Shown: positions 54,517-63,809 of the stretch, piece after piece
Layout: each line of letters opens with the position of its first letter
How positions within the stretch are numbered: position 1 is the stretch's first letter
DNA from: CAMBRF01 sp964404035
GTDB taxonomy: Bacteria > Verrucomicrobiota > Kiritimatiellia > CAIKKV01 > CAITUY01
DNA length: 64,000 nt
Assembly (NCBI GenBank): GCA_964404035.1
Contig: CAYOIT010000002.1
Span: forward strand, 14,460-78,459
Reading direction: 5' to 3'
Notes under the pieces: generated by a model
Told to the model about the DNA's origin: nothing
Seen by the model: the letters and a program-made list of their open reading frames with translations, nothing else
The model's database searches: none
Position numbers and translations under genes: made by a program

Positions 54517-57500
54517 CTATCGCATTCTGAATACCGTTCCGGGGGACGCCGTCTCGAAGGCGCCCAGATCGACGATCAGGTTGTTAATCCGTTTCGCACC
54601 GGCAAGGTCGGTCGCGTTCGTCATCCATGTCTGATTCGTTCCGGCATTGATGCAGAGCCCGTTCCTGGGACGGTAATCCCCACCGACGCAACTCAACCCG
54701 TACCCGCCGCCCGTTCTGATGAACTGTGGGTCGGCGGCGACGTTGCCTGCCCCACCCGAGGGAAGCGGCGTCGTGCAGGTGAATTCGATCGTCCCGCTCA
54801 CGTTGGTGAAATTCGCGTAAGAATTGTCGTAGACGATGCAGTTCCGAACCTTCGCTCCGCCACCCTGGTTCCGGATGAAAAGCCCGCCGTTTTCATTCCC
54901 AACAACCGCACAACTCTCCAGCAATCCGGCATCCATAAAGACCGTGCCCCAGGCACCCGCAAACGTCGAAACATTGCCATAGAACAGGCAATTGCGGATC
55001 GTGCCGCCTCCCGATGCGATCGTGGCACCGGCGCCACCCCAGTCCGTGTTGACATTATACCGGATCACGGAATTCTGCATGAAGGCATTGCCGTTGTTGA
55101 AACTGACCGCGGAGGCGCGCCCCAGTTTGTTGCTTTCGATCAGGCAGTTCAGGATACGGCCGGAACTCTTGACGTAGATGGCCCCGCTGTAAGTGCCGAC
55201 GTTCGTGCAGAGACTGACCGTACAGTTCTGGATGGTGCTCCCGCTGCCCGAAGAAACGATCAGCACGCCGGAACCATTTGGCAAACCGTCGTCATCGCTG
55301 CCGGTTTGGACGCAGTTGAACCCGGTGATCGTAAAGCCGTCCACCATGGCCGCGGAGTGTTGCATGAAAACACCGCGCCTGTTGAAGCCGACGCGCGGCA
55401 CAAGGAACGTTGAGTCCTTGCCGCTCGTGCTCCGCAACGTCACGCCACGGCTCAGCAGGAGTTCGGCGCCAAGGGCGTAGGTGCCATTGCTGACGGCCAC
55501 GACCGGATTCGTGCAGCCCGCATCCCAGGCCACGTTGACCGCATCGATCGCGTCCTGGATGTTCGTGGCCGCCTTGCTCCAGGTGTCGTAAGGATACACG
55601 GAGGGGCCATTGGTCGCCACATAGGCATTGGTCGCCACGACCTGGATCGTCACGGGCACCGAATTACTCGCGAGCGTTCCGAGACTGTTGCTGACGATCA
55701 GCGTAATCGGGTATTGGCCGACTGGGAACGTGTTGGTCACGGTCTGTTTCCCGGCCCCCTCCTGGGGCGTCGTGCCCGGTCCGAAGGTCCACCAGTAATA
55801 GGCAATATTCGTGACCGCTGCTCCCCCGGCGATCGCGGCCGAGAAGACATTGGTTAAAGGCGCGATTCCTCCCGCCAGGTTCGCGTTAATCGCACAGTTC
55901 AGCGGGCCGCCCGAGAAGGAAACCTCGTAGGCGCCCATGTCATACACGAGGCCGCCACCCCCATCCAAAGGCCGCGCGTTCCCTTCAAAGTCATTGGTCA
56001 CCGCCGCAATCGTCATCCCGGAGTCCACGGCCGGCGAGCCGTACTGCAGGCGATAGTTCCCCACTACATGGTTCGTCCCAAAGCCGCTGCCCGGATCCAC
56101 GAACTTCGGATCGGCCGTCACGTTACTGTCCAGATGCGCCATGGGATCCGGCGTAGTGCAACTGTAGGTAATGCTGGGTGTCGTGATACCCCGGAGGTTC
56201 AGCAAACTACCGGAGGTATCCACGTTGGAATGAATGATCGAATTCCGGATCGTGATGGTCCCCTGGCCACGATTGACACCCACACCCTGGTTGCCGGCAA
56301 TCGTACAGTTGTCGACATAGGCGCTGCCCGCACCCCCATCCCCCATCACGGCGCCGCCGCCGCGGAAGAGCGTGAGACTGTCGCCGCAGTAGTTGCCGAT
56401 CACGACGCAATTCCGTAGAACGTCGCCGCTGACCATATAGACGCCACCACCACCGCCATTGCCCGCCACATTGCCCTGGATCCAGCAATGGTCAACTAGG
56501 CCGTTGCCGCTCATACACACCCCGCCGCCTCGTTGCCATGCGGTGCCCGGGGCGGTGTTGGAAGTCATGGTGCAGTAGAGCACTTTCCCGGCACCCGCCA
56601 TGTAGATACCCGGCCCTGCTCCGCCGTTGGCGCCTCCGCTGGCCTGATTACGGGTGACCAGGCAGTTCTGAAGTGTCCCGACTTCCATGTAAACGCCGCC
56701 GCCTTGGTTATCCGGCTCGCCGACCCCGTTGGCCAACCCGTTGCTGATCGTGAAACCGTCCACAATCGCCCTGGCATGATTGATCCAGAAACACCGCGTG
56801 AGGCCGCCGCCGTTGACGATGGTGTTCGATCTGCCACCGACCGCCTGCACCACAATGCCCCGGTCAATGAAGACACGGGTGGACAGCGTATACAGGCCGT
56901 TGCTGACCAACACCGACGGCAACGGATTCGTGTAGCCGCCGTCAAACAAAACATTGGCCACATTGACCGCATCCTGAATGTTGGTCGCGGCATTGGCCCA
57001 GTTGTCATAGGGATAGATCGACGCCCCATTGGTTGCGACATAGGCCGTGGTCCCGGCCACTGCGATCGTCACGGGCACTGTGTTACTGGCGACTGTACCC
57101 AGACTGTTGCTTACGGTCAGGGTGATGGCGTACTGGCCGGGCGTGAACACGTTGGTGACCACAGGTTTGTTGGCGCCTTCCTGAGGGGTGGTGCCCGCCC
57201 CGAACGTCCACCAGTAATAGACAACGCTCGTAACGGCATTCGAACCCGCGATCGCGGCTGTGAACGTGTTAGTCAACGGCGTCAGCCCCCCCAGCGTACT
57301 TGGTTTGATGGCGCAGCGGAATGCGCCGGAGGTGTAAGATGACTCATAGATGCCCATATCGTAGGCCGGTCCCGTTCCGTAGGCGCCCCGTCCGTCCAGC
57401 GGCCGCGGATTGCCTTCGAAGTCGTTGGTCACCGAGGCGAGGGTCGTTCCGGAGTCGAGCGCCAGCGAGCCATATTGAAGGTGGAGATCCCCCGGCACAT

Positions 57501-58539
57501 AGTTCGTTCCGTAGCCGCTTCCGGGATTCACAAATCTGGGATCATCCGTGACGTTAGAGGCATTGTGCGGCAGCGGATCCGGCGTCGTGCAAGAGTAGAG
57601 AATCTGCCCAGAGCCCATCGCCGTTGGTGCGGATCGATAGTTCAACGGACCCCCACTGGTGTCCACGTTGCCATAGACGACGCAGTTACGCACATCGAAG
57701 GCAGCACTCTGGGAACGATTGAGGGCCGGGCCGCCCTTATTCCCGACGATCGTACAGTTGTAAAGCGACAGTGGTCCTGTCCCTTCCCCCTTGACCGTCC
57801 CACCGTAGCGAGCAACCGATCCGCCATCCGCACTGTGATTGCCAATAATCAGGCAATTACGAACGACATCGTTGGGGCCCACCGAGAAGATGGCGCTCCC
57901 ACCCGAATTCCCCGCAATGTTCCCTTGGATCAGGCAGTTCTGGACCGTGCCGCCGCGCATCGAAACCCCGCCGCCGCAAGTCCAGTTGCCTCCGGGAGAG
58001 GAATTCGAAAGAATAAGGCAATTCTGCACGAAGCCGCCGCCCTTCAGAAGGATCCCACCGCCCTCATTGTACCCGCCGTTGACCCGGTTCTGCGCAACAC
58101 GGCAGTTCTGAAGCGTCCCGCCATGCATATAGACGCCGCCACCCTGATTGGCGGGATTCCCCGTTCCGGAGGCATAGCCATTACTGATCGTGAAGCCATC
58201 CACAACCGCAGTGGTGTTGCTCATCCAAAGACAACGGGTGCTGCCATTCCCTGCAATGACCGTATTCGTGGCGCCATTGACACTTCTGATGGTGATCGCG
58301 TTGGTGACGAAAATGTTGGTCGCGACCGTATAGACGCCATTGGATACCAGCACCGTGTCATTGGATGCCGCATGCGCCACAGCATTGCTGATCGTCAGAA
58401 ACGCCTGGTCCCAACCGTGCCCGGTCCGGGTATCGAGCCCGTTCGTCGCCACGCACCACTCCTCCGCGGCCAAGAGCCCCCTGGCGAACCCCAGGCAAAC
58501 AACCACGAACACGAACACCGGAGTTGCACTTGTCTTCAT
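54517..58539 (-). CDS. Giant secreted beta-helix / PKD protein with C-terminal FRMR tag (cassette 3)
   Basis: From the ATG at 58539 (AAGGAGG 8 bases upstream) the product is 1340 residues with a signal peptide ending FARGLLAAE. It holds three right-handed beta-helix regions, the first two opening W(C/V)ATNGLDTRTGHGWDQAFLTISN- or ATNGASIYPYDNWANAATNIQDA-like, each built of coils such as GGGVYMHGGTLQNCRVAQN. Choice-of-anchor-Q-like ends (NPRPLDGRGA...DMGIYE; ARPLDGGGGLVYDMGAYE) and two PKD domains (VVYYWWTFGAGTTPQEGANK and a near copy) separate them. The C terminus is DLGAFETASPGTVFRMR. It lies 13 bases downstream of regulator 3. Exported, probably surface or matrix located; ligand unknown. Confidence 0.82.
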   Translation of the reverse strand: MKTSATPVFVFVVVCLGFARGLLAAEEWCVATNGLDTRTGHGWDQAFLTISNAVAHAASNDTVLVSNGVYTVATNIFVTNAITIRSVNGATNTVIAGNGSTRCLWMSNTTAVVDGFTISNGYASGTGNPANQGGGVYMHGGTLQNCRVAQNRVNGGYNEGGGILLKGGGFVQNCLILSNSSPGGNWTCGGGVSMRGGTVQNCLIQGNIAGNSGGSAIFSVGPNDVVRNCLIIGNHSADGGSVARYGGTVKGEGTGPLSLYNCTIVGNKGGPALNRSQSAAFDVRNCVVYGNVDTSGGPLNYRSAPTAMGSGQILYSCTTPDPLPHNASNVTDDPRFVNPGSGYGTNYVPGDLHLQYGSLALDSGTTLASVTNDFEGNPRPLDGRGAYGTGPAYDMGIYESSYTSGAFRCAIKPSTLGGLTPLTNTFTAAIAGSNAVTSVVYYWWTFGAGTTPQEGANKPVVTNVFTPGQYAITLTVSNSLGTVASNTVPVTIAVAGTTAYVATNGASIYPYDNWANAATNIQDAVNVANVLFDGGYTNPLPSVLVSNGLYTLSTRVFIDRGIVVQAVGGRSNTIVNGGGLTRCFWINHARAIVDGFTISNGLANGVGEPDNQGGGVYMEVGTLQNCLVTRNQASGGANGGAGPGIYMAGAGKVLYCTMTSNTAPGTAWQRGGGVCMSGNGLVDHCWIQGNVAGNGGGGGVYMVSGDVLRNCVVIGNYCGDSLTLFRGGGAVMGDGGAGSAYVDNCTIAGNQGVGVNRGQGTITIRNSIIHSNVDTSGSLLNLRGITTPSITYSCTTPDPMAHLDSNVTADPKFVDPGSGFGTNHVVGNYRLQYGSPAVDSGMTIAAVTNDFEGNARPLDGGGGLVYDMGAYEVSFSGGPLNCAINANLAGGIAPLTNVFSAAIAGGAAVTNIAYYWWTFGPGTTPQEGAGKQTVTNTFPVGQYPITLIVSNSLGTLASNSVPVTIQVVATNAYVATNGPSVYPYDTWSKAATNIQDAIDAVNVAWDAGCTNPVVAVSNGTYALGAELLLSRGVTLRSTSGKDSTFLVPRVGFNRRGVFMQHSAAMVDGFTITGFNCVQTGSDDDGLPNGSGVLIVSSGSGSTIQNCTVSLCTNVGTYSGAIYVKSSGRILNCLIESNKLGRASAVSFNNGNAFMQNSVIRYNVNTDWGGAGATIASGGGTIRNCLFYGNVSTFAGAWGTVFMDAGLLESCAVVGNENGGLFIRNQGGGAKVRNCIVYDNSYANFTNVSGTIEFTCTTPLPSGGAGNVAADPQFIRTGGGYGLSCVGGDYRPRNGLCINAGTNQTWMTNATDLAGAKRINNLIVDLGAFETASPGTVFRMR

Positions 58540-58552
58540 AATAACATCCTCC

Positions 58553-59641
58553 TTACCGCTTCCCGCCTTCCGCTTCCATTCCCCGCTCCCCCAACTCCTC
58601 CTCAAACACGACCGGAATGGTCGTATGCGCCGGCACTTCCTCGCCGCGCCGTTGCTGTTCGATTCGTTCCAGACACACCGCCAGCAGCCGCGTGACGTCG
58701 TACCCCAGTCGTTTGGCTGGAACCAGGCTTCGCGTGGGGCAAGGGAAGTTGGCCTGCGCCACAACCTCAAGTTGCGCCCCGTGGGTCCCCGAGGCCAGCA
58801 CGCCTTCCGTAACCCCCTCCACAAGGTTGTCATCCGTAATCACCAAGGCGTCCGGGTGTTCGGTCTGGCTGTCGTGCAGCAACAGCAAAGCCGTGTGCCG
58901 TGACCATTCCGGAGAGCTTGGAACCGCTCCCTGCAGCCAATGGGGCCGTAAGGCCAGCCCATACCCGGATGCGAGCGCTTGCTTTTCGTCAAGATGCGCG
59001 CGGTTCATTTCCGAGTTCAGTGTCACCACCGCCACCCGCTTCCGGCCACGCGACGCGAGGTAGTCGAACGCCCGGGGCAGAAACGCCTTGGTATCAGGAT
59101 AGACCGTGGGGAAGGGGCACTGGTCATCCTCCGACATAATGGCGGCCCGTCGTACCCCTGGTTCAAGAACCAAGGGAGACCCCAGCTCCCGCAGGTGGTA
59201 GGGGTTACCGGCAAAGATCAGGCCCGCCAGCCTCTGCGCATCCACCCAACCCAGCAGGCGCTGGTAGTCCTCTTCGTCCACATGGGAGTCGATGCCATGG
59301 AACAACGAGACCCGTCGCTCGTCCGTCTGCAGTTTCGCCGCCTCACTGCGGATGGCCTCGTAGAATCTCGAAACGGTCTTCGAGGGAAAAGACGGAAACG
59401 CCAGTGCATAGAGGGAAAGATGCGGCGGATGCGGTGCCACGCAGGTTGCCGACCCCTTCCGGGCCTGGACAAACCCTTCCTCCACCAGGACCCGCATCGC
59501 GCGGTTGAGCGTCACCGAAGAGGTGTCGAACTGCCGCTCCAGTTCTACCCGCGTCGGCATTCGTTGCCCGGGTTTCAACGCGCCACGGATGATGGTTCGC
59601 TTCAACCGGGTGGCGATGTCCAAGTATGAAAGCATCGGCAT
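58553..59641 (-). CDS. GntR-type HTH / LacI-like sensor transcriptional regulator 3
   Basis: A 362-residue protein. The winged helix (ATRLKRTIIRGALKPGQRMPTRVELERQFDTSSVTLNRAMRVLVEEGFVQARKGSATCVA) is followed from about residue 72 (PPHLS) by a sensor nearly the same as in regulator 1: FYEAIRSEAAKLQTDERRVS, QRLAGLIFAGNP, FPTVYPDTKAFLPRAFDYLA, DALVITDDNLVEGVTEGVLASG. The HTH parts are clearly less alike. It leads an apparent operon with the giant secreted gene and two hydrolases. An inverted repeat lies just upstream of the start. The start could also be the second ATG, two codons later; neither has a strong ribosome binding site. Confidence 0.87.
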   Translation of the reverse strand: MPMLSYLDIATRLKRTIIRGALKPGQRMPTRVELERQFDTSSVTLNRAMRVLVEEGFVQARKGSATCVAPHPPHLSLYALAFPSFPSKTVSRFYEAIRSEAAKLQTDERRVSLFHGIDSHVDEEDYQRLLGWVDAQRLAGLIFAGNPYHLRELGSPLVLEPGVRRAAIMSEDDQCPFPTVYPDTKAFLPRAFDYLASRGRKRVAVVTLNSEMNRAHLDEKQALASGYGLALRPHWLQGAVPSSPEWSRHTALLLLHDSQTEHPDALVITDDNLVEGVTEGVLASGTHGAQLEVVAQANFPCPTRSLVPAKRLGYDVTRLLAVCLERIEQQRRGEEVPAHTTIPVVFEEELGERGMEAEGGKR

Positions 59642-59643
59642 AG

Positions 59644-59681
59644 AAGCACTTTACGCAATGTATTTTTTAAGCCTAGTGCTT
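59644..59681. promoter_or_regulatory. Inverted repeat upstream of regulator 3 (candidate operator)
   Basis: AAGCACT (59644-59650) and AGTGCTT (59675-59681) are perfect complements with a 24-base AT-rich spacer that includes TATTTTTTAA. The left arm lies 2 bases from the start codon. The long spacer makes the case weaker than for regulators 1 and 2. Confidence 0.4.
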
Positions 59682-59748
59682 TAAAGGAAAAACGTCAATG
59701 CGAAAGACAACGTTTTCACCTGGGAACCGACGGTCCGAGGCGAGCGCC

Positions 59749-59805
59749 AGTAGGGCGGGCGCTACGTCGCCCGCCCCAGCCGGCGGCGTAGCGCCGGCCG
59801 TACTG
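59749..59805. repeat. REP-like palindrome, family R2
   Basis: AGTAGGGCGGGCGCTACGTC begins and CGGCGTAGCGCCGGCCGTAC ends the element. The rest of 59682-59901 shows no gene. Confidence 0.75.
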
Positions 59806-59901
59806 CACCTCTTCCAGGAGCGGCACTCAAGATCAAGTGTCCGACTGAATCTCGATCTCCTGCGGTCTCCTATCTCCTCATTTGGCTGCGGGCAAAGTCC
59901 C

Positions 59902-60952
59902 TCAGAACAAGTCCATCAGGCTGTCGGCAAAGATCCCCATGCCGGCGGCATCGGGATGGTTGATCGCGTTCAACATCAGCGTCATGTAGGGAATGCCCTG
60001 CCGCCAGAGCCGCCCCCACCGCAAGGAGGCGTCGGCCAGTGCGATATGGTTCGTGGCCGCAAACGCGCGCAGTCCTTTGACATAGCCCCGCGGGTCCTCA
60101 TCGATGTCACGCTGACGCTGCGCCCCCATCCACTCGGGTAGAATGTAGTGCGGGGTGAGAATGATCCACTCAGCGCCAATCCCCTTGAACTCCTCCAGAA
60201 TAACGCCGTACTTCGTCTGCGTCAGTTCGTCTGACAGCCATCCGTCATTGACGAATTCCGACACGACCAAGTCAGGTTTGACCGCCAGAACCTTCTCCTG
60301 GTAGTTGTGCACGGAACCCGGCGGTTCGGCGCGATACGAATCGGTGTTGCGCCCGCCCCAGGCTTCCGTAATCAACGTGATCGGGGCCTTGGGAAACTTC
60401 GCNNNNNNNNNNNNNNNNNNNNNNNNNNNNNNNNNNNNNNNNNNNNNNNNNNNNNNNNNNNNNNNNNNNNNNNNNNNNNNNNNNNNNNNNNNNNNNNNNN
60501 NNCCGAGCCTTGCCATAGCTGTAGCTGGCGAACGCCTTTCGTTCGGCCTGGGCCACCTCCTGGGTTGCCCAACCCAGCGTCCCCCAGTTGGCATCGACCT
60601 GGTAGTCAGTTCCGACCTGCAACAACGCCGACTCCGCGTCGGGCCCCGCCCGCAGTTGGAGACTCTCCGGCACCAGACTTCCTTTGGCTGACGTTTCCTG
60701 GGTTCGGACACCCTGAAGCCGGTAGCCCTTGGTCCACCCCGCCGCGCCAGGATTGAAGACCGGCATCGGCAGACAGGGTTCCGCCACCACGGTGACCAGC
60801 GGCGGAGGTGTCACCGTCAGTCGGACCGGCGCGGTTCCCGCAGCCGAATTCGAGACGCCCGACACCTCAATCTGCCAGTCACCACAAAGGTCCAATTTAG
60901 CCGGATTCATGGTCAAGGCTACCTCCAATATTACTGAAGCAATCGTGTTCAT
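59902..60952 (-). CDS. SGNH/GDSL-type hydrolase, interrupted by assembly gap
   Basis: The N-terminal ~150 residues (frame from the ATG at 60952: MNTIASVILEVALTMNPAKLDLCGDWQIEVSG ... FASYSYGKAR) form a beta-rich accessory domain. After the 100-N gap the frame changes and continues KFPKAPITLITEAWGGRNTDSY ... PDLVVSEFVNDGW ... WIILTPHYILPEW ... NHPDAAGMGIFADSLMDLF. These match the later blocks of SGNH hydrolases (Asn in VSEFVND, Asp/His-like NHPDAAG). The GDS nucleophile block falls in or beside the gap. The frame change is explained by the unknown gap length. Probably a carbohydrate esterase, 65 bases downstream of the heparinase-like gene. Confidence 0.72.
60403..60502. other. Assembly gap (100 N)
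   Basis: Exactly 100 ambiguous bases inside the SGNH hydrolase gene. The reading frame on the two sides differs by one, so the real gap length is not 100 plus a multiple of 3. Confidence 0.99.
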
Positions 60953-61017
60953 TTCATCCCAACCGTTGCGTCATCTCATTCCCGGCGACAGAGCGGGGCA
61001 GCAGCAATAGAGAATCA

Positions 61018-63315
61018 TCACCCCTCCAACCGCACCACCGTCTTCAACTTTCCGCTGGGCCCCGCCTTGCGAATGCCAATCCGCTGCAACATCACGATCT
61101 TTCCGTCGGCACTTGTGCCGCGCAGGAACGGCAACTTGTCCACCCGCACCTCGCAGCCGGTTTCCGCTTCGATCGTCATCTTTCCCTGTTTTCCCGTCAG
61201 GGTGATGAAACGGCCTTTCACCTTCACGGCCCGCTCGGTCATCCAGAAGAAATCCACGGCCGAACCGGACTCAAGTTCGTAATCATCGACGATCGTGAGT
61301 TCCTGCGGCGACGGTGACTCCCACGTCCTCACCCAGCGGCGATAGAACCCCTGCCAGCCCGGCGTCAGATCCATCGTGGCCTTGAACCCCGTTTCATCGC
61401 CGGTGCACTGCGGTTTGACGTCCTGCTTCAGGGGGCACTCCGGGTGCGGCCGAACACCTTCCACAACCGGCACCAGCATGTTGTGCCGCTCACACTTCTG
61501 CGCCAGGCCCGCATACGGCGACGAGTAATCGGTCGTCCCGTTGTCCATCGCGAACGTCTCACCGGCGAATTCCAGAACAAACGATCCCTTATCCTCGTGC
61601 GTGTGCCCGGCCCCGGCCTGATTCCCCATGAGGAACAGCTTGACGGTCTGCCCCTTGAACTGCCGCGTCGAGGCGGCCCAGCCCAAGTTCGGCAGGGCCA
61701 CCAGCGGCGGCGCGGGCGGCAGAGCCTTCTGCTCCATCCGACCCCGGATGACCAGGGTCAGCAGAAGATCAGCCATGGCTTGCACGGGAATCTGCGCGGC
61801 ATAGGTCGGCAGCGAACCCTCCGGCAGACGATGCGCCAGCATGCGCGCCCAGGCACTCTCCGGCAGAGCCGTCGCCAACAAGGCCTGGGACACCAGTTCG
61901 TGCCTGTTTCCGGCATCGCACGCCGGAATGACATCCTGGCTGGCATCGGTCGAGATGACCAGTTCACCAAAATTGGCGCACCGCCGGACGATATCAGGAA
62001 TGGCAGTGGCAGGATCCTGCCCGCGGGCACGGGCATGCAGGTACAACGGCAGCAACCCATCCCTTCCCACGCAACGGAAATAGGTCGGTCCCTCAAGATA
62101 CCCGCCATCGGGAAGAATGACATCCTCCAGGCTGGACCGCAGTTCCGCGATGGCCTGCTCGGTGTAGGGCTTCATCCGCGGCCAGTGCCGTTCGAGCACC
62201 AGCATGGCCATCACCCGGCCCGGGGTGAACCAGGCAAGCTGGTTGCAGTGATGAATGTACTCATGCTTCCACACGTTGAAGGTAATGGTCCCGAGGGCCT
62301 CTTCCGCCAGGCGCCGCATCAGGAAGTCCCGTCCCTGCCAGGTGAAGAAGTCGCCGGCCAGGTCAAGGATCAAAGCCACATCGAAGGCACAAAGGCTTTG
62401 GACAAAACACCGGTGCTCAAACGAGCCCTCTCCGAACCGGCAGATGAAGCCATCGTCCCAGTGCTCGCAGTGCCCCAGGCTTAGCGCATAACGGGCCGCC
62501 AGACGCAACAGCTTGGGATCGCGTCGTAGCATCCCGGCCACCGCGGCGTTGGCGCCCGAAGTCAACAGCGTCCGGCCGTGATCCCGCACGCGATTGTATC
62601 GGGTGTCGCTCCAAAAATTGACGTAATCGGAAACAAAGTCCTCGGGCGGGTGATTTGTGGCAAACTCGGCGGCAGCGTCAAAGGGTGACGCCTGCCCGGA
62701 CGCCGTGATCGTCTCATGCTCTCGCCGGACGGTCTCCAGTTCGTCCTCCGTCACCAGCACCCCATACGCGGGCTTGAAGGACGGAACAAACTCCTCAGGC
62801 TTCAGGTACGACTCCCAACGCGCATCGAAGCGCCGCCACTGCCGCTCATAGCGCTTCAGCATCCGGCGATGCCGCATCCCGATCCAGTTGAACCAGCCGG
62901 TGGCGATCCCCTCGGTCCGGGTGTGGATCTCCATCGCGACGCGCCGGATCTGCCTGGCGCCACCCAGGTTGACCGGCACCTCCTGTTTGACCGTGCCGAA
63001 GCGCTTCGATTGCCCCGTCACCGTGCCCTGATCCGTGACCACCTCGATCTTGACGACCGAACCCACCGGCGCCATCACCGAGAGAATCAAGTCGTTGTAA
63101 TCCTCACAACTGACATCGAAGTCCCGTCGCATGCGTAGCGCCACCCCATCGGTCGGCCGCCGCGCCCATTCGAATGTGACCCAGCACCAGTTCTGCCGTA
63201 CCACGAGCCCGTGGCCGGCGCCGTCGTCAATCGTCCATTTCGAAAGGCCGGAGATCGACCCATCCCAGAACGGTTCAAAAATCGCTTCCGCCATGTTGAT
63301 CGGTGTAACAGTCAT
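61018..63315 (-). CDS. Heparinase II/III-like protein
   Basis: A 765-residue protein; AAGGA lies 7 bases before the ATG at 63315. An N-terminal beta-sandwich of about 150 residues (FEPFWDGSISGLSKWTIDDGAG...) precedes an alpha-helical toroid (~200-520) and a C-terminal beta-sandwich with the family motif AGAGHTHEDKGSFVLEFAGETFAMDNGT. The GHTHEDKGS segment places the histidine near the catalytic cleft as in heparinase II/III and alginate lyase relatives. No signal peptide, so it may act on imported oligosaccharides. It differs in layout from the 6689-8557 gene (extra N-terminal domain) and is probably transcribed with the following SGNH hydrolase. Confidence 0.82.
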   Translation of the reverse strand: MTVTPINMAEAIFEPFWDGSISGLSKWTIDDGAGHGLVVRQNWCWVTFEWARRPTDGVALRMRRDFDVSCEDYNDLILSVMAPVGSVVKIEVVTDQGTVTGQSKRFGTVKQEVPVNLGGARQIRRVAMEIHTRTEGIATGWFNWIGMRHRRMLKRYERQWRRFDARWESYLKPEEFVPSFKPAYGVLVTEDELETVRREHETITASGQASPFDAAAEFATNHPPEDFVSDYVNFWSDTRYNRVRDHGRTLLTSGANAAVAGMLRRDPKLLRLAARYALSLGHCEHWDDGFICRFGEGSFEHRCFVQSLCAFDVALILDLAGDFFTWQGRDFLMRRLAEEALGTITFNVWKHEYIHHCNQLAWFTPGRVMAMLVLERHWPRMKPYTEQAIAELRSSLEDVILPDGGYLEGPTYFRCVGRDGLLPLYLHARARGQDPATAIPDIVRRCANFGELVISTDASQDVIPACDAGNRHELVSQALLATALPESAWARMLAHRLPEGSLPTYAAQIPVQAMADLLLTLVIRGRMEQKALPPAPPLVALPNLGWAASTRQFKGQTVKLFLMGNQAGAGHTHEDKGSFVLEFAGETFAMDNGTTDYSSPYAGLAQKCERHNMLVPVVEGVRPHPECPLKQDVKPQCTGDETGFKATMDLTPGWQGFYRRWVRTWESPSPQELTIVDDYELESGSAVDFFWMTERAVKVKGRFITLTGKQGKMTIEAETGCEVRVDKLPFLRGTSADGKIVMLQRIGIRKAGPSGKLKTVVRLEG

Positions 63316-63442
63316 GGATTCGTCCTTCCAACTATATCAATGGAGAAAAACCCCATATACTATATGATCCTCCGTTTAGCAACCGATCCGCCTCTCACAG
63401 TGGCCATACTTCAGGGGCTTTTGTCTTGACCTTCTTTTGACC

Positions 63443-63528
63443 GGACGCGACGGAGCGCGCCCCTCCAGAAGTCACAAAGGCGAATTTTCTGCTCTTTCTT
63501 CCATGGAGGGACGCGCTCTGTCGCGTCC
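63443..63528. repeat. REP-like palindrome, family R4
   Basis: Arms GGACGCGACGGAGCGCGCCC (from 63443) and GGACGCGCTCTGTCGCGTCC (to 63528) belong to 25-base inverted repeats that match at 23 positions; the loop is about 36 bases. It lies upstream of the heparinase-like gene. The 3' end of the window, 63529-64000, shows no supportable gene. Confidence 0.75.
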
Positions 63529-63668
63529 GCAAAGCCAAATCGGGCCAAAGCAAAAAGACTCTGAGCATTATTGGCAAGGCTCATTCATGGTGAGCGATAA
63601 ATTGTTGCGGCACAACGAAGAACCCACCCCTGACCCCTCCAGGGAGGGGTAGGGGTGGGTCCGGCCGT

Positions 63669-63809
63669 GGAATTCAGGAATTCAGGGGACAGGCAGATAG
63701 CGCATCGGTCCTCCCTCGGTAACCCTTATGTCTCCCAACGCCAAGCCGGAAGTGTAGCTGGGGTGGCGGAGGGAATTCAGGGGGAATTCAGGGGACAGGT
63801 AGATAGCGC
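63669..63809. repeat. Direct repeat pair in the right-end intergenic region
   Basis: GAATTCAGGGGACAGG followed by C or T and AGATAGCGC occurs at 63669-63703 and again at 63772-63809, each preceded by an extra GGAATTCAGG-like unit. The function is unknown. Confidence 0.7.
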
